In this document: positions 50,615 to 59,788 of the stretch, piece by piece
How positions within the stretch are numbered: the first letter of the stretch is position 1
Layout of the letters: each line of letters begins with the position of its first letter
Source of the DNA: Nocardia macrotermitis
GTDB lineage: Bacteria; Actinomycetota; Actinomycetes; Mycobacteriales; Mycobacteriaceae
Length of the DNA stretch: 64,000 bases
NCBI RefSeq assembly: GCF_009604405.1
Contig: NZ_WEGK01000017.1
Span: forward strand, 1 to 64,000
Direction of reading: 5' to 3'
Translations under genes and position numbers: made by a program
Notes under the pieces: generated by a model
Databases searched by the model: none
What the model was told of the DNA's origin: nothing
Seen by the model: the letters and a program-made list of their open reading frames with translations, nothing else

Positions 50615-51445
50615 ATGGCAATCCGTAAATACAAGCCGACGACGCCGGGCCGTCGTGGCGCGAGCGTCTCGGACTTCGCCGAGATCACTCGCTCCACCCC
50701 GGAGAAGTCGCTGCTGCGTCCGCTGAGCAAGTCCGGCGGTCGTAACGCGCACGGCCGGATCACCACCCGGCACCGCGGCGGCGGCCACAAGCGCGCCTAC
50801 CGTCTGATCGACTTCCGTCGACTGGACAAGGACGGCGTGCCGGCCAAGGTCGCGCACATCGAGTACGACCCGAACCGCACCGCCAACATCGCGCTGCTGC
50901 ACTACGCGGACGGCGAGAAGCGCTACATCATCGCGCCCAAGGGTGTCACCCAGGGCACGAAGATCGAGTCGGGCGCCGGCGCTGACATCAAGCCGGGCAA
51001 CAACCTGCCGCTGCGCTCGATCCCGACCGGTACCACCGTGCACGCGGTGGAGCTGCGTCCCGGCGGCGGCGCCAAGCTGGCCCGCTCGGCCGGTATGAGC
51101 ATCCAGCTGCTGGGTAAGGAAGGCGCCTACGCCGTCCTGCGTATGCCCTCCGGCGAGATCCGCCGCGTCGATGTGCGCTGCCGCGCCACCATCGGCGAGG
51201 TCGGCAACGCCGAGCAGTCGAACATCAACTGGGGCAAGGCCGGCCGCATGCGGTGGAAAGGCAAGCGCCCCACGGTCCGAGGCGTCGTGATGAACCCCGT
51301 CGACCACCCGCACGGTGGTGGTGAGGGCAAGACCTCCGGTGGTCGCCACCCGGTCTCGCCCTGGGGTCAGCCGGAAGGCCGTACTCGTAAACCCAACCGT
51401 CCGAGCGACAAGCTCATCGTCCGCCGTCGCGGCAAGAAGCGCTAA
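50615..51445 (+). CDS. rplB: 50S ribosomal protein L2
   Basis: 276 aa; the C-terminal MNPVDHPHGGGEGKTSGGR block contains the conserved His important for the peptidyl-transferase region. Full length. AGAGAAG upstream of the ATG, 33 nt after rplW. Confidence 0.98.
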   Translation: MAIRKYKPTTPGRRGASVSDFAEITRSTPEKSLLRPLSKSGGRNAHGRITTRHRGGGHKRAYRLIDFRRLDKDGVPAKVAHIEYDPNRTANIALLHYADGEKRYIIAPKGVTQGTKIESGAGADIKPGNNLPLRSIPTGTTVHAVELRPGGGAKLARSAGMSIQLLGKEGAYAVLRMPSGEIRRVDVRCRATIGEVGNAEQSNINWGKAGRMRWKGKRPTVRGVVMNPVDHPHGGGEGKTSGGRHPVSPWGQPEGRTRKPNRPSDKLIVRRRGKKR

Positions 51446-51459
51446 GAGGAGGTTAAGAC

Positions 51460-51741
51460 ATGCCACGCAGCCTGAAGAAGGGCCCGTTCGTCGACGAACA
51501 CCTCCTCAAGAAGGTGGACGTCCAGAACGAGAAGAACACCAAACAGGTCATCAAGACCTGGTCGCGGCGTTCGACCATCATCCCCGATTTCATCGGCCAC
51601 ACGTTCTCGGTCCACGACGGCCGCAAGCACGTGCCGGTGTTCGTGTCGGAGAACATGGTCGGGCACAAGCTCGGTGAGTTCGCGCCGACCCGCACGTTCC
51701 GGAGCCACGTCAAGGAAGATCGGAAGAGCAAGCGGCGATGA
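51460..51741 (+). CDS. rpsS: 30S ribosomal protein S19
   Basis: 93 aa; MPRSLKKGPFVDEHLLKKV and the C-terminal GEFAPTRTFRSHVKEDRKSK are typical. Binds the 30S head with S13. AGAGGAGG ribosome site; the stop overlaps rplV (ATGA). Confidence 0.98.
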   Translation: MPRSLKKGPFVDEHLLKKVDVQNEKNTKQVIKTWSRRSTIIPDFIGHTFSVHDGRKHVPVFVSENMVGHKLGEFAPTRTFRSHVKEDRKSKRR

Positions 51742-52148
51742 GCGAATCGAACACAGCAACGGTTCAGAATCCGACCGCACGCGCGACCGCCAAGCACGTC
51801 CGCGTGACGCCGATGAAGGCGCGCCGGGTCGTGGACATGGTTCGCGGTCAGCGGGTCGAGGACGCGCTGAACATCCTGAAGTTCGCGCCGCAGGCGGCGA
51901 GCGAGCCGGTCGCCAAGGTCGTGGCCTCGGCCGCGGCCAACGCCGAGAACAACCTGGGCCTGAACCCGGCGACGCTGGTCATCTCGACCGCGTACGTCGA
52001 CGAGGGCGCGACCATGAAGCGCTTCCAGCCGCGGGCCCAGGGCCGTGCGTTCCGGATCCGTAAGCGCACCAGCCACATCACCATCGAGGTCGAGAGCGTG
52101 CCCACTGCCGCCCCGGCTCGTAGCCGCCGGAAGGGAGGGGCCAAGTAA
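51738..52148 (+). CDS. rplV: 50S ribosomal protein L22
   Basis: 136 aa; ATAKHVRVTPMKARRVVDMV and RAFRIRKRTSHITIEVES identify L22, with the tunnel loop between them. It starts in overlap with rpsS and its TAA directly abuts the rpsC ATG. Confidence 0.98.
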   Translation: MSESNTATVQNPTARATAKHVRVTPMKARRVVDMVRGQRVEDALNILKFAPQAASEPVAKVVASAAANAENNLGLNPATLVISTAYVDEGATMKRFQPRAQGRAFRIRKRTSHITIEVESVPTAAPARSRRKGGAK

Positions 52149-52949
52149 ATGGGACAGAAAATCAACCCCCATGGCTTCCGACTCGGTATCACCACCGACT
52201 GGAAGTCGCGTTGGTACGCGGACAAGCAGTACGCGGACTACGTGAAGGAAGACGTCGCGATCCGCAAGCTGCTCGCCACGGGCATGGAGCGGGCCGGCAT
52301 CTCGAAGGTCGAGATCGAGCGCACTCGTGATCGCGTCCGGGTGGACATCCACACCGCGCGTCCGGGCATCGTGATCGGCCGTCGTGGCGCGGAGGCCGAC
52401 CGCATCCGCGCCGAGCTGGAGAAGCTCACCAAGAAGCAGGTTCAGCTGAACATCCTCGAGGTCAAGAACCCCGAGTCGGATGCGCAGCTGGTCGCTCAGG
52501 GTGTGGCCGAGCAGCTCTCGAACCGTGTGGCGTTCCGTCGCGCGATGCGCAAGGCCATCCAGTCGGCCATGCGTTCGCCGAACGTCAAGGGCATCCGGGT
52601 GCAGTGCTCGGGTCGCCTCGGCGGCGCGGAAATGTCGCGTTCGGAGTTCTACCGCGAGGGTCGCGTTCCGTTGCACACGCTGCGTGCGGACGTCGACTAC
52701 GGCCTGTACGAGGCTCGGACCACCTTCGGCCGGATCGGCGTGAAGGTCTGGATCTACAAGGGCGACATCGTCGGCGGCAAGCGTGAGGTCACGGCCAGCG
52801 CTGCTCCGTCCGGTGAGCGTCGCGAGCGTCGGGAGCGGCCGAACCGTCCGCGGCGGTCCGGGTCGTCCGGTACCACCGCGACCAGCACCGAGGCCGGGCG
52901 CGCCGCCACCGCGGCGGACGCTCCGGCGCAGACATCCCAGGAGGGCTGA
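52149..52949 (+). CDS. rpsC: 30S ribosomal protein S3
   Basis: 266 aa; MGQKINPHGFRLGITTDWKS, the KH domain RPGIVIGRRGAEADRIR and the GGAEMSRSEFYREGRVPLHT block are intact. The C-terminal tail of about 50 residues (RRERPNRPRRSGSSGTTATS) is a low-complexity extension typical of actinobacteria. It starts one base after the rplV stop, so it relies on the AAGGGAGGGG site inside rplV. Confidence 0.98.
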   Translation: MGQKINPHGFRLGITTDWKSRWYADKQYADYVKEDVAIRKLLATGMERAGISKVEIERTRDRVRVDIHTARPGIVIGRRGAEADRIRAELEKLTKKQVQLNILEVKNPESDAQLVAQGVAEQLSNRVAFRRAMRKAIQSAMRSPNVKGIRVQCSGRLGGAEMSRSEFYREGRVPLHTLRADVDYGLYEARTTFGRIGVKVWIYKGDIVGGKREVTASAAPSGERRERRERPNRPRRSGSSGTTATSTEAGRAATAADAPAQTSQEG

Positions 52950-52952
52950 CCC

Positions 52953-53369
52953 ATGCTGATGCCTCGCAAGGTCAAGCACCGCAAGCAGCACCACCCGGGC
53001 CGCTCCGGCATGGCCAAGGGCGGCACGGCGGTGACGTTCGGCGAGTACGGCATCCAGGCTCTGGAGCCCGCCTACGTCACCAACCGGCAGATCGAGTCGG
53101 CGCGTATCGCGATGACCCGCCACATCAAGCGTGGCGGCAAGATCTGGATCAACATCTACCCGGATCGCCCGCTCACCAAGAAGCCCGCCGAGACCCGCAT
53201 GGGTTCCGGTAAGGGTTCTCCCGAGTGGTGGATCGCGAACGTGAAGCCCGGCCGGGTGATGTTCGAGATGAGTTATCCGAACGAGGAGACCGCTCGTGAG
53301 GCCCTGCGCCGCGCGATGCACAAGCTCCCGATGAAGTGCAGGATCGTGACGAGGGAGGAGCAGTTCTGA
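52953..53369 (+). CDS. rplP: 50S ribosomal protein L16
   Basis: 138 aa; MLMPRKVKHRKQHHPGRSG and ETRMGSGKGSPEWWIANVKP are characteristic. Helps shape the A-site region of the 50S. Start at 52953 as in mycobacterial L16 (MLIPRK); its stop overlaps the rpmC start by one base (TGATG). Confidence 0.98.
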   Translation: MLMPRKVKHRKQHHPGRSGMAKGGTAVTFGEYGIQALEPAYVTNRQIESARIAMTRHIKRGGKIWINIYPDRPLTKKPAETRMGSGKGSPEWWIANVKPGRVMFEMSYPNEETAREALRRAMHKLPMKCRIVTREEQF

Positions 53370-53605
53370 TGAGCGGAACACCGGCCGCAGAGCTGCGGGA
53401 CAAGGATCAGGACGAGCTCGTCGCCGCACTGCGTGAGGCGAAGGAAGAGCTGTTCAACCTGCGCTTCCAGATGGCGACGGGTCAGATGACGAACAACCGT
53501 CGGCTGCGTGTGGTCCGCCACGAGATCGCGCGCATCTACACGGTCATGCGCGAGCGTGAGCTCGGTCTGGCCACCGGTCCCAAGACTGAGGGAGACGCCG
53601 CATGA
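53369..53605 (+). CDS. rpmC: 50S ribosomal protein L29
   Basis: 78 aa: MSGTPAAELRDKDQDELVAA, LREAKEELFNLRFQMATGQ, and a C-terminal Ala/Thr tail. Located at the tunnel exit beside L23. The ATG at 53369 is coupled to the rplP stop; the in-frame upstream extension lies inside rplP. GAGGGAGGAG precedes it. Confidence 0.96.
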   Translation: MSGTPAAELRDKDQDELVAALREAKEELFNLRFQMATGQMTNNRRLRVVRHEIARIYTVMRERELGLATGPKTEGDAA

Positions 53606-53898
53606 GCGACGCGAAAGGCCCGGCCAAGACGTCGGCCAAGGAGACGGAGCGTGGCAGCCGCAAGGTTCGCGTCGGCTACGTCGTCTCGGACAAGATGAAC
53701 AAGACGATCGTCGTCGAGCTGGAAGACCGTCACCGGCACTCGCTCTACGGCAAGATCATTCGCACCACCTCCAAGGTGAAGGCGCACGACGAGAACGAGA
53801 CCGCCGGTGTCGGCGACCGCGTTCAGCTGATGGAGACCCGTCCGCTGTCGGCCACCAAGCGCTGGCGTCTGGTCGAGGTCCTGGAGCGGGCCAAGTAA
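53602..53898 (+). CDS. rpsQ: 30S ribosomal protein S17
   Basis: 98 aa; GYVVSDKMNKTIVVELEDR and ETRPLSATKRWRLVEVLERA are S17 hallmarks, after an actinobacterial N-terminal extension of about 20 residues. Overlaps rpmC (ATGA). Last gene of the operon; the spc genes (rplN onward) do not follow, as also happens in mycobacteria. Confidence 0.98.
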   Translation: MSDAKGPAKTSAKETERGSRKVRVGYVVSDKMNKTIVVELEDRHRHSLYGKIIRTTSKVKAHDENETAGVGDRVQLMETRPLSATKRWRLVEVLERAK

Positions 53899-53923
53899 AC
53901 CCCCTCCTCGCCTGAGTCGAAAC

Positions 53924-53962
53924 CCGAAGGCCCGCTTCCCGTTCCGGGAGGCGGGCCTTCGG
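53924..53962 (+). terminator. Strong terminator of the S10 operon
   Basis: An 18-bp stem with one G-T pair (53924-53941 with 53945-53962), 3-base loop TTC, 26 nt after rpsQ. The stem core is GAAGGCCCGC / GCGGGCCTTC. Confidence 0.88.
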
Positions 53963-54133
53963 CATATCGATGGTGTGCGACGCCGGTGGCCATTCGTCGT
54001 TCGGTTGGGGTCGGCGGGTTCGGGGGCGTAGCGGGTGGGTTGCGAGTTCGGGGGTGGGATGGGGCTACTGGTGGAAAGATTCGGGTTGGTGGAATACGCT
54101 TCGCGCGGAGAAAACCGCGTATGGAGGGATGAT

Positions 54134-55321
54134 GTGACCACCCCGAGCACGGTCCGACAGGGGGCCGGGGGAACTGGCGAGCGGCCTATGGTGCCACTGA
54201 CGAAGCTGGTTCATTTGATGGCCGAATACCAGAAGTTGGGTGCGCATCGGCAGACGTTTCTGCCTGCGTCGATGAGTGAGGACACCTTCGTGCGGGCCTG
54301 CGGGCTGATCGCGGGTGGGCTGGCGATCGTCGCGGGGATCTGCGCGACGGCTTCGTGGTGGACCGGCACGATCGTATTCGCGATCATCGCGTTGATTCCG
54401 CTGGTGGCGGCCTGGTTGCGGGGCAGTCTCACCGGGGCGGTGCGGACGGCGCGGATGGATCTGTTCGACCACGGGCTGACCGTGTACCGGTCGGGGCAGG
54501 AGATCGCCGCATTCCGTTGGGACACAGCCGAAGTGCGGCAGTCGGTGATCCCCTCGCGCGGGGCGGCGGCCGCGGCGAGCACCGAGTATTCGATGACGCT
54601 CGACGGGCCGGACGGATCGCACGAATCCTTCGACGAACGGCAGTTCGACGGTGCGCACGAGTGGGGTCCGGCGATCCAATCCGCTGTGACCGCAACGCAA
54701 CTCCCGCGCGCGGTGGCCGCGATCGATTCCGGACAACAGGTGTCGTTCGGCGAAATCGCCGTGGACCTGGGCGAATTGACGTTCGCGGGCGTGAACTACC
54801 CGTGGGAGCAGGTCGATACGATCGACGCCCAGGGTGGTCTGATCCGATTCAAATCCGGTAGTCGCTGGGTTACGTTGCCGCCCATCGAGGACATTCCGAA
54901 CTTCTACATCTTCAACGAGGTCGCCGAACGGTTGCGCATCGCCGCCGCGACTGAGTTGGCCGAGGTCGCCGGGAATCGGTCCGAGACGGTCGAGTCCGAA
55001 ACCGTTGGTACGGCTCCGGATCCGGCGCACGCCGTTGTCGAGACTCCGGAGGCGGAAACGCCGCGTGACGAGTCGCACGATATCGAGACGCCAGGTGACC
55101 ACTCGCACGACGCCGAGATGTCGTCTCGGGTCGAGACATCGAGCGATGAGTCGCACGAAGCCGAAATTCCGGGCGACGAGTCTCACGACGTCGAGGTACC
55201 GCTTCAGGTTGAGACATCGGGGGATGAGTCGCACGACGCCGAACTGCCGGGCGACCGGTTACGCGACGCCGAGGCGCCGAGCGAATTGTCACATCAGGTC
55301 GTGACTCGTTCCGAGGTGTGA
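54134..55321 (+). CDS. Membrane protein with PH-like domain and acidic repeat tail (DUF6585-like)
   Basis: 395 aa. After a cytoplasmic N-terminus, two adjacent membrane helices (LIAGGLAIVAGICATASWW and IVFAIIALIPLVAAWL) are followed by a beta-rich region of about 180 residues (LTVYRSGQEIAAFRWDTAEV, LTFAGVNYPWEQVDTI), reminiscent of DUF6585/PH-like proteins. The last 100 residues are an acidic low-complexity tail with six or so DESHD-type repeats (period about 12-16 residues). The GTG at 54134 follows GGAGGG by 5 nt. No enzymatic motif seen. It may be a membrane-associated scaffold, but the function is unknown. Confidence 0.72.
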   Translation: MTTPSTVRQGAGGTGERPMVPLTKLVHLMAEYQKLGAHRQTFLPASMSEDTFVRACGLIAGGLAIVAGICATASWWTGTIVFAIIALIPLVAAWLRGSLTGAVRTARMDLFDHGLTVYRSGQEIAAFRWDTAEVRQSVIPSRGAAAAASTEYSMTLDGPDGSHESFDERQFDGAHEWGPAIQSAVTATQLPRAVAAIDSGQQVSFGEIAVDLGELTFAGVNYPWEQVDTIDAQGGLIRFKSGSRWVTLPPIEDIPNFYIFNEVAERLRIAAATELAEVAGNRSETVESETVGTAPDPAHAVVETPEAETPRDESHDIETPGDHSHDAEMSSRVETSSDESHEAEIPGDESHDVEVPLQVETSGDESHDAELPGDRLRDAEAPSELSHQVVTRSEV

Positions 55322-55367
55322 CTCGCTGGGAAGATTCGGCAAGGGGGAAGATCCCCTGCCGGAGCCT

Positions 55368-56600
55368 TCAGCGGGTCGCCGTGTAACTCAGATCGTCCGC
55401 GGATTCGGAGTGGGCGCGCCGCAGCCGTGTGGCGACCGCACGCGGATCGGTGTGCAGCATCGGCCGTCCGGTCAACCACAGACTGCCGGGGATGCGCCGC
55501 GCCACCTCGGTGATGCCGATCGCCATCGCGACGACGGTCAGGTACAGCACCGTGGTGCCCCAGAGCAGACCCAGATGGTTCTGCAGTGCGGGGATGACCG
55601 GTGCGAGCACCTGCAGGGCGATCGGGTGCGACAGGAAGATACCGAAGGATCGGTCCGAGCCGTAGCGCACGGCCCGGGAGAACAGGTCGTGTTCGCGGCG
55701 ATGCCCGGCCCACCAACTGCTGATCGTGTACACCGCGAAGATGATCAGGATGTAGCAGGGCAGCAGGTGCGGCATGAAGACGTTGTTGGCCTGCCAGGCG
55801 GGCATCTGCCCGGTCTGCCACAGGAAGAACAGCTCGGCCAGTGCCAGACCCACGATCGCGGCGGCCACGAACACCGGGCCGAGGCGGCGCACCGTGCGGG
55901 TCACCGCGTCGATGTGCCAGGCCGCGATCGCGCCGAGCAGGATGTAGAACTGGTACGGGATGACCGTGGCGTACAGGTGGTTCCAGATGCCGAGCGGTCG
56001 TCCGGTGAGCGTCGGTGGACGCACCAGGAACCACAGGATGACCAGTTGGACGCTCGCGCTCGCCGCGAGTATCCAGCGATGCCTGCCCTCGGTGGCGCGC
56101 AGCATGCGCAGGATCAGCGGGAACAACAGATATGCCTGCATGGTGACCAGCAGGAAGTACAGCTGATACCAGGCCCCGCCGGTCGCGGTCTCGAACACCA
56201 GCCGCCACAGCGCGCTGCGTATCGACTCCCCGGGATGCAGTCCGGCCAGCACCGAATAACCCCAGTAGATCACCGACCAGGCCAGGTACGGGATGCCGAC
56301 CAGCGGGAAACGCTTTCGCCAGAACGCGCGGGTGTCCAGGGACTTGCCGCGGTACTGGTAGATCAGCACGAATCCGGTCAGCGCGAAGAACGCGTCCCGG
56401 GTGAAGTGCAGCGGCATGACCACACCGTTGGCGGCGGTATTGCTCGCGTCGATGGAGTTGCCGACCACGTGCGCGCCGATGACGCAGGCGAAGGTGATGA
56501 TGCGGAACAGATCGATCTGATGCAGGTGCGGTCGTTTGCGGCGCGGGGCGGAGGTTCCGGACTGCGCTGCGACGGCGGGGGGTGCGATGCCGATACTCAT
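55368..56600 (-). CDS. Acyltransferase 3 family membrane protein
   Basis: 410 aa with about ten membrane helices. The N-terminal motif HQIDLFRIITFACVIGAHV followed by FTRDAFFALTGFVLIYQYRG has the conserved Arg/His-type residues of acyltransferase-3 (OafA/YrhL-like) proteins, though the first helix reads IIGAHV-like rather than the usual VVxxH. Members transfer acyl groups, often acetyl, to sugars or surface lipids across the membrane. The ATG at 56600 was chosen because upstream in-frame residues are Arg/Gly-rich and unlike the family. Stands alone, convergent with the 54134 gene. Confidence 0.83.
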   Translation of the reverse strand: MSIGIAPPAVAAQSGTSAPRRKRPHLHQIDLFRIITFACVIGAHVVGNSIDASNTAANGVVMPLHFTRDAFFALTGFVLIYQYRGKSLDTRAFWRKRFPLVGIPYLAWSVIYWGYSVLAGLHPGESIRSALWRLVFETATGGAWYQLYFLLVTMQAYLLFPLILRMLRATEGRHRWILAASASVQLVILWFLVRPPTLTGRPLGIWNHLYATVIPYQFYILLGAIAAWHIDAVTRTVRRLGPVFVAAAIVGLALAELFFLWQTGQMPAWQANNVFMPHLLPCYILIIFAVYTISSWWAGHRREHDLFSRAVRYGSDRSFGIFLSHPIALQVLAPVIPALQNHLGLLWGTTVLYLTVVAMAIGITEVARRIPGSLWLTGRPMLHTDPRAVATRLRRAHSESADDLSYTATR

Positions 56601-56782
56601 CAAGCCACCGCAACCTCGGCGAACATCGTCGCCACCTCCGTCTCGACCCCCTGGTCTTCGATCTGCCTCATACACTTCCCTCGGTAGGCCCTGTACACAA
56701 TCGTTCCCACCGACCCTGTGATCCGACTGATCGATTCCTCCGAATCGACTGTGCCGTCACCGGCGACCGTCGCCGCCCGACG

Positions 56783-57463
56783 TCAGTGGGTCAGGCCGTA
56801 GTGCCGGAAATCCGAGGCGATCCGGTTGGCGATCCACTGATGACCGGCTGCGGTGGGATGTAGCCGATCTGCCACTGTAGGGAATACCCAATGCGACGTC
56901 AGCGGATCGAAGACATATACCTTCGGATAAGCCGCCTTGGCGGCCTCCACGATGATTTTGTCGGTCGCCCAGGCGGCCGGTGAGGGCTGGCCCTTCGGGA
57001 AGACCGTGAGCACACCTACCGCGGCATCGGGGGCCTGGGTGCGGATCTGGTCGATGACCTTGTGCACATTGGCGGTCAGCTCAGCCGGAGGCGTGTTGAT
57101 GTCATTGTATCCCGCCTGCACGATGACGACGGTCGGGTGCTCGGAGGCGAGCTGCAATTTGCCCAGCAGACGTTCCATCGGGCCGAGCTTGTGCCGACCC
57201 GGGTTGACGTAGCCCGCGCCGGGATCGGCGCTGACCGTGGAACGCCAGCCGAGTTGGTGGGCCAGCAGGACGGGCCAGCCCTTCTGCGGGGAGCCCGCGC
57301 CGACGCCGTCGCTGATGGATGCTCCGACCACTGCCAGTGTCGGACGGTCCTGCGCTGCTTCTGGTCCGGTGGCCCCCGCATGACCGTGCTGGGTACCCAG
57401 TCCGACTACGGCCGCCGCCGTCGCAACAGTGGCGTAGATGCCGAATTTCGAAACGCGCTTCAC
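56783..57463 (-). CDS. Secreted SGNH/GDSL hydrolase
   Basis: 226 aa. Signal peptide KFGIYATVATAAAVVGLG with cleavage near GHAGA. SGNH blocks: nucleophile Ser in VVGASISDGVG, Gly in DPGAGYVNPG, Asn in VQAGYNDIN, and Asp-His in DRLHPTAAGH, all intact. It should be an exported esterase or lipase acting outside the membrane. The GTG at 57463 lies about 7 nt after a TAACAC box with TTGACC 16 nt upstream, so the mRNA is probably leaderless. Confidence 0.87.
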   Translation of the reverse strand: MKRVSKFGIYATVATAAAVVGLGTQHGHAGATGPEAAQDRPTLAVVGASISDGVGAGSPQKGWPVLLAHQLGWRSTVSADPGAGYVNPGRHKLGPMERLLGKLQLASEHPTVVIVQAGYNDINTPPAELTANVHKVIDQIRTQAPDAAVGVLTVFPKGQPSPAAWATDKIIVEAAKAAYPKVYVFDPLTSHWVFPTVADRLHPTAAGHQWIANRIASDFRHYGLTH

Positions 57464-57470
57464 GCAGCCA

Positions 57471-57498
57471 GTGTTATCAGGTTGCAACACGTGGTCAA
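57471..57498 (-). promoter_or_regulatory. Leaderless promoter of the SGNH hydrolase
   Basis: On the minus strand TTGACC (57498-57493), a 16-base spacer and TAACAC (57476-57471); the predicted start coincides with the GTG at 57463. Confidence 0.55.
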
Positions 57499-57581
57499 GC
57501 CGTACGGTGTGGTGAGCTGTGCCACCAGGGGTTATGCCGGGGCCGGTGTAGTGCGGCAAAGGTCCGATTCCCGATTTTCGA

Positions 57582-59678
57582 TCAACTGCCGACCGCGTAC
57601 GGGCGGGCCAGCCGTCGCGCGGCCTCGAGGATGCCCAGCACCCGCGAACCCGGCAGTCCGATCGAGGCGCCGATGGCGGCCGGGGTCCAGGATTCGTCGG
57701 CGAGGGTGAGGACCTCGGCGAGCTGTTCGACGGGAAGTTTGGACAGGCGTCGCGCGGAGATCTCGCGGGCGACGGCCCACACTCCGGTCTCGTCGCTGTC
57801 CGGGTCGATCTCGTCGCCGTCGTCCCAGCCGTCGTGCGCCTCGGTGACGTCGCGGTGGTTCGCAGGGGGCTCGGGTTCCGGGACGGGCACGATCCGGGGG
57901 CGTGGGCGGCGGGTGGGGGTCGCGGCGGTCGGCTGCTCGTCGAGGGCGAGCTGGGTGCCCTGCTCGGCTCGTGCGGCCGGGCGGGGGGAGTCGGTGGGCT
58001 CGCTCATCGCCGCCGCGCGTTGGGCGGGATGCTGGGCCGGTCTGTTGGCGGGGCGTGCGTCGGCGGGGGTGGTCTTCGGGGAGTCGTTCGCCGGTGTCGC
58101 ATCGGACGGGGTGTCCGCGGGCGGCTGGATTGCGCGCTCGGCGGATTGTTCGGTGCTGTCCGAGGAATCGGTGCCCTCGGCGGATTCGGGAGTGCTGACG
58201 GGCGGCGTGGCGGGCCGGGAGGGCTGCGCGGTGTTGTCGGTGGGAGCCTCGGTGACGAGGGTGCTCGGAGCGCGGCCGGGGGCGTTCACCGGAACCGTGG
58301 CGTGGGCGACCGGCGCGGGCTCGGCGGTGTCGGCGATCATGCCGCGCGAGTTCGAAGTCGGTTCGGCACCTGTCGCGGGTCGCTCGGCGGAGAGGGTGGC
58401 CGCGGCGACATCGCGAACGTTCGACGTCGCTTCGGCACCTGTCGCGGGCCGCTCGGCAGTGAGGGTGGCCGCGGCGGCATCGTGAACGTTCGCAGTGGCA
58501 TCGGCGATCGTGTCGCGGGCGATCGGGGCCGGTGCCGGTGCTTGCTGCGGTATTGCGGAGGGGGCCGAAACACTGCCCGGGGCGGGCTGCGGAACCGGAG
58601 CGGCCACACCCTGCGCGGACGACGGCATCGCGACGTTGGGTTGTGCGGGTTCGGTATTCATCTCGGACGCCGCGAAAAAGCCTGCGGCCGGGTCGAAGTC
58701 GGTGAGAAAGGTGTCGGGGCGGGCGGTGTGGCCGACGGGCAGGGCCACCGAATCGGTTGGGTCGGGGGCGAATTCGGGAAACGTGGCGGGGCGGGGTGCG
58801 CCGAATTCGACGGTGGTGTGGCTGCGGCGGGGCGGCTGGTCGTCGGTGGTGTCGGATTCGACGGGGATGGCATCGATGAGCTGGGCGTAGCGGGCCGAGA
58901 CCCAGGAGTGCAGCCAGATCACGACGCCGACCATGACGGGTGCGACCGCGGATTCGGCGGAGCGGGCCAGTTCGCCCGCGACCAGGTGCGGGCCCGCGTT
59001 CAGGGCGATGGTGACGCCCAGCAGCGCCACCTCGAGGAAGACGACCTTGCCGCGGGCGATCTCGCGACCCCAGCGGGCGGCGGTGGTGGCCACCACCATG
59101 ATCGTGATGATCGGGATCGAGATCATCGCCTCGAAGCCGTAGCTGAGCCAGTACAGCGGGTCGGACATGTCGCCGCTGGGTACGAGGTTGTGCTGCACGT
59201 TGACCCCGGCCCACAGCATGCCCAGGACGACGACGCCGATCAGCGCCCGCGAGGACCATTCGGCGCGGCGGTACAGCTGGGCCAGGCGCGCGTCGGGGTT
59301 GGACACCCGGCGGCGGGCGGCGAGGGCGCGGCGGTGCCAGCGGGCGTCGGCGTCGTCGGCGCGGCGCACCGACAGCGCGACGCGGCGATCGCGTTTCTCC
59401 GAGGCCAGTTCGGCGCTCACGGCCCGGCGGCGCTGCTGCCGCCGCTGCTTGCGCATCCACTCCGCGAGATCGCGTTCGGCGGAGATCTCGGCCTCGGACA
59501 GTTCGGCGAACAGCGCCGGATCCGATTGCAGCGGCAGCTTTCCGCGGGCGGCGGCGACCCGATCGGCCAGGGCGGCGATCGCGGCGTCGGATGCCGAAAC
59601 GGCCTGGTCCGCGTGCGAAGCGGCGGCCGTGGTCGGTGCGGAGGGTTCGGAATTGCCGGTCGACCGGTTGTCGAGCAT
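57582..59678 (-). CDS. Large membrane protein with DUF2637-like core and HTH-like C-terminus
   Basis: 698 aa. A charged, helical N-terminus (EWMRKQRRQQRRRAVSAELA) may form a coiled coil. Four membrane helices lie at about residues 143-265, with VNVQHNLVPSGDMSDPLYWL between them. A region of about 300 residues, rich in Ala/Pro/Thr, has repeated AAATLxAERPATGAE units (period about 24 residues). The end (KLPVEQLAEVLTLADESWTP and GASIGLPGSRVLGILEAARR) looks like a helix-turn-helix. The membrane core recalls DUF2637 proteins of actinobacterial conjugative elements, but no other transfer gene is near. GGAAGG precedes the ATG. Confidence 0.65.
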   Translation of the reverse strand: MLDNRSTGNSEPSAPTTAAASHADQAVSASDAAIAALADRVAAARGKLPLQSDPALFAELSEAEISAERDLAEWMRKQRRQQRRRAVSAELASEKRDRRVALSVRRADDADARWHRRALAARRRVSNPDARLAQLYRRAEWSSRALIGVVVLGMLWAGVNVQHNLVPSGDMSDPLYWLSYGFEAMISIPIITIMVVATTAARWGREIARGKVVFLEVALLGVTIALNAGPHLVAGELARSAESAVAPVMVGVVIWLHSWVSARYAQLIDAIPVESDTTDDQPPRRSHTTVEFGAPRPATFPEFAPDPTDSVALPVGHTARPDTFLTDFDPAAGFFAASEMNTEPAQPNVAMPSSAQGVAAPVPQPAPGSVSAPSAIPQQAPAPAPIARDTIADATANVHDAAAATLTAERPATGAEATSNVRDVAAATLSAERPATGAEPTSNSRGMIADTAEPAPVAHATVPVNAPGRAPSTLVTEAPTDNTAQPSRPATPPVSTPESAEGTDSSDSTEQSAERAIQPPADTPSDATPANDSPKTTPADARPANRPAQHPAQRAAAMSEPTDSPRPAARAEQGTQLALDEQPTAATPTRRPRPRIVPVPEPEPPANHRDVTEAHDGWDDGDEIDPDSDETGVWAVAREISARRLSKLPVEQLAEVLTLADESWTPAAIGASIGLPGSRVLGILEAARRLARPYAVGS

Positions 59679-59788
59679 GGCGCGCCTTCCCGGGAGCGGA
59701 TGCGGTTCCGGCCGGGGCCGAACCGATTACTCGAACGTATGTGTGACCGCAGTGAGAGTAATGCCCGGCCTATCCGAGGTCAATGCTT

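Noticed and set aside
53899..54133. Continuation of the ribosomal operon (rplN and other spc genes)
   Set aside because: A strong hairpin follows rpsQ and the next gene encodes an unrelated membrane protein.
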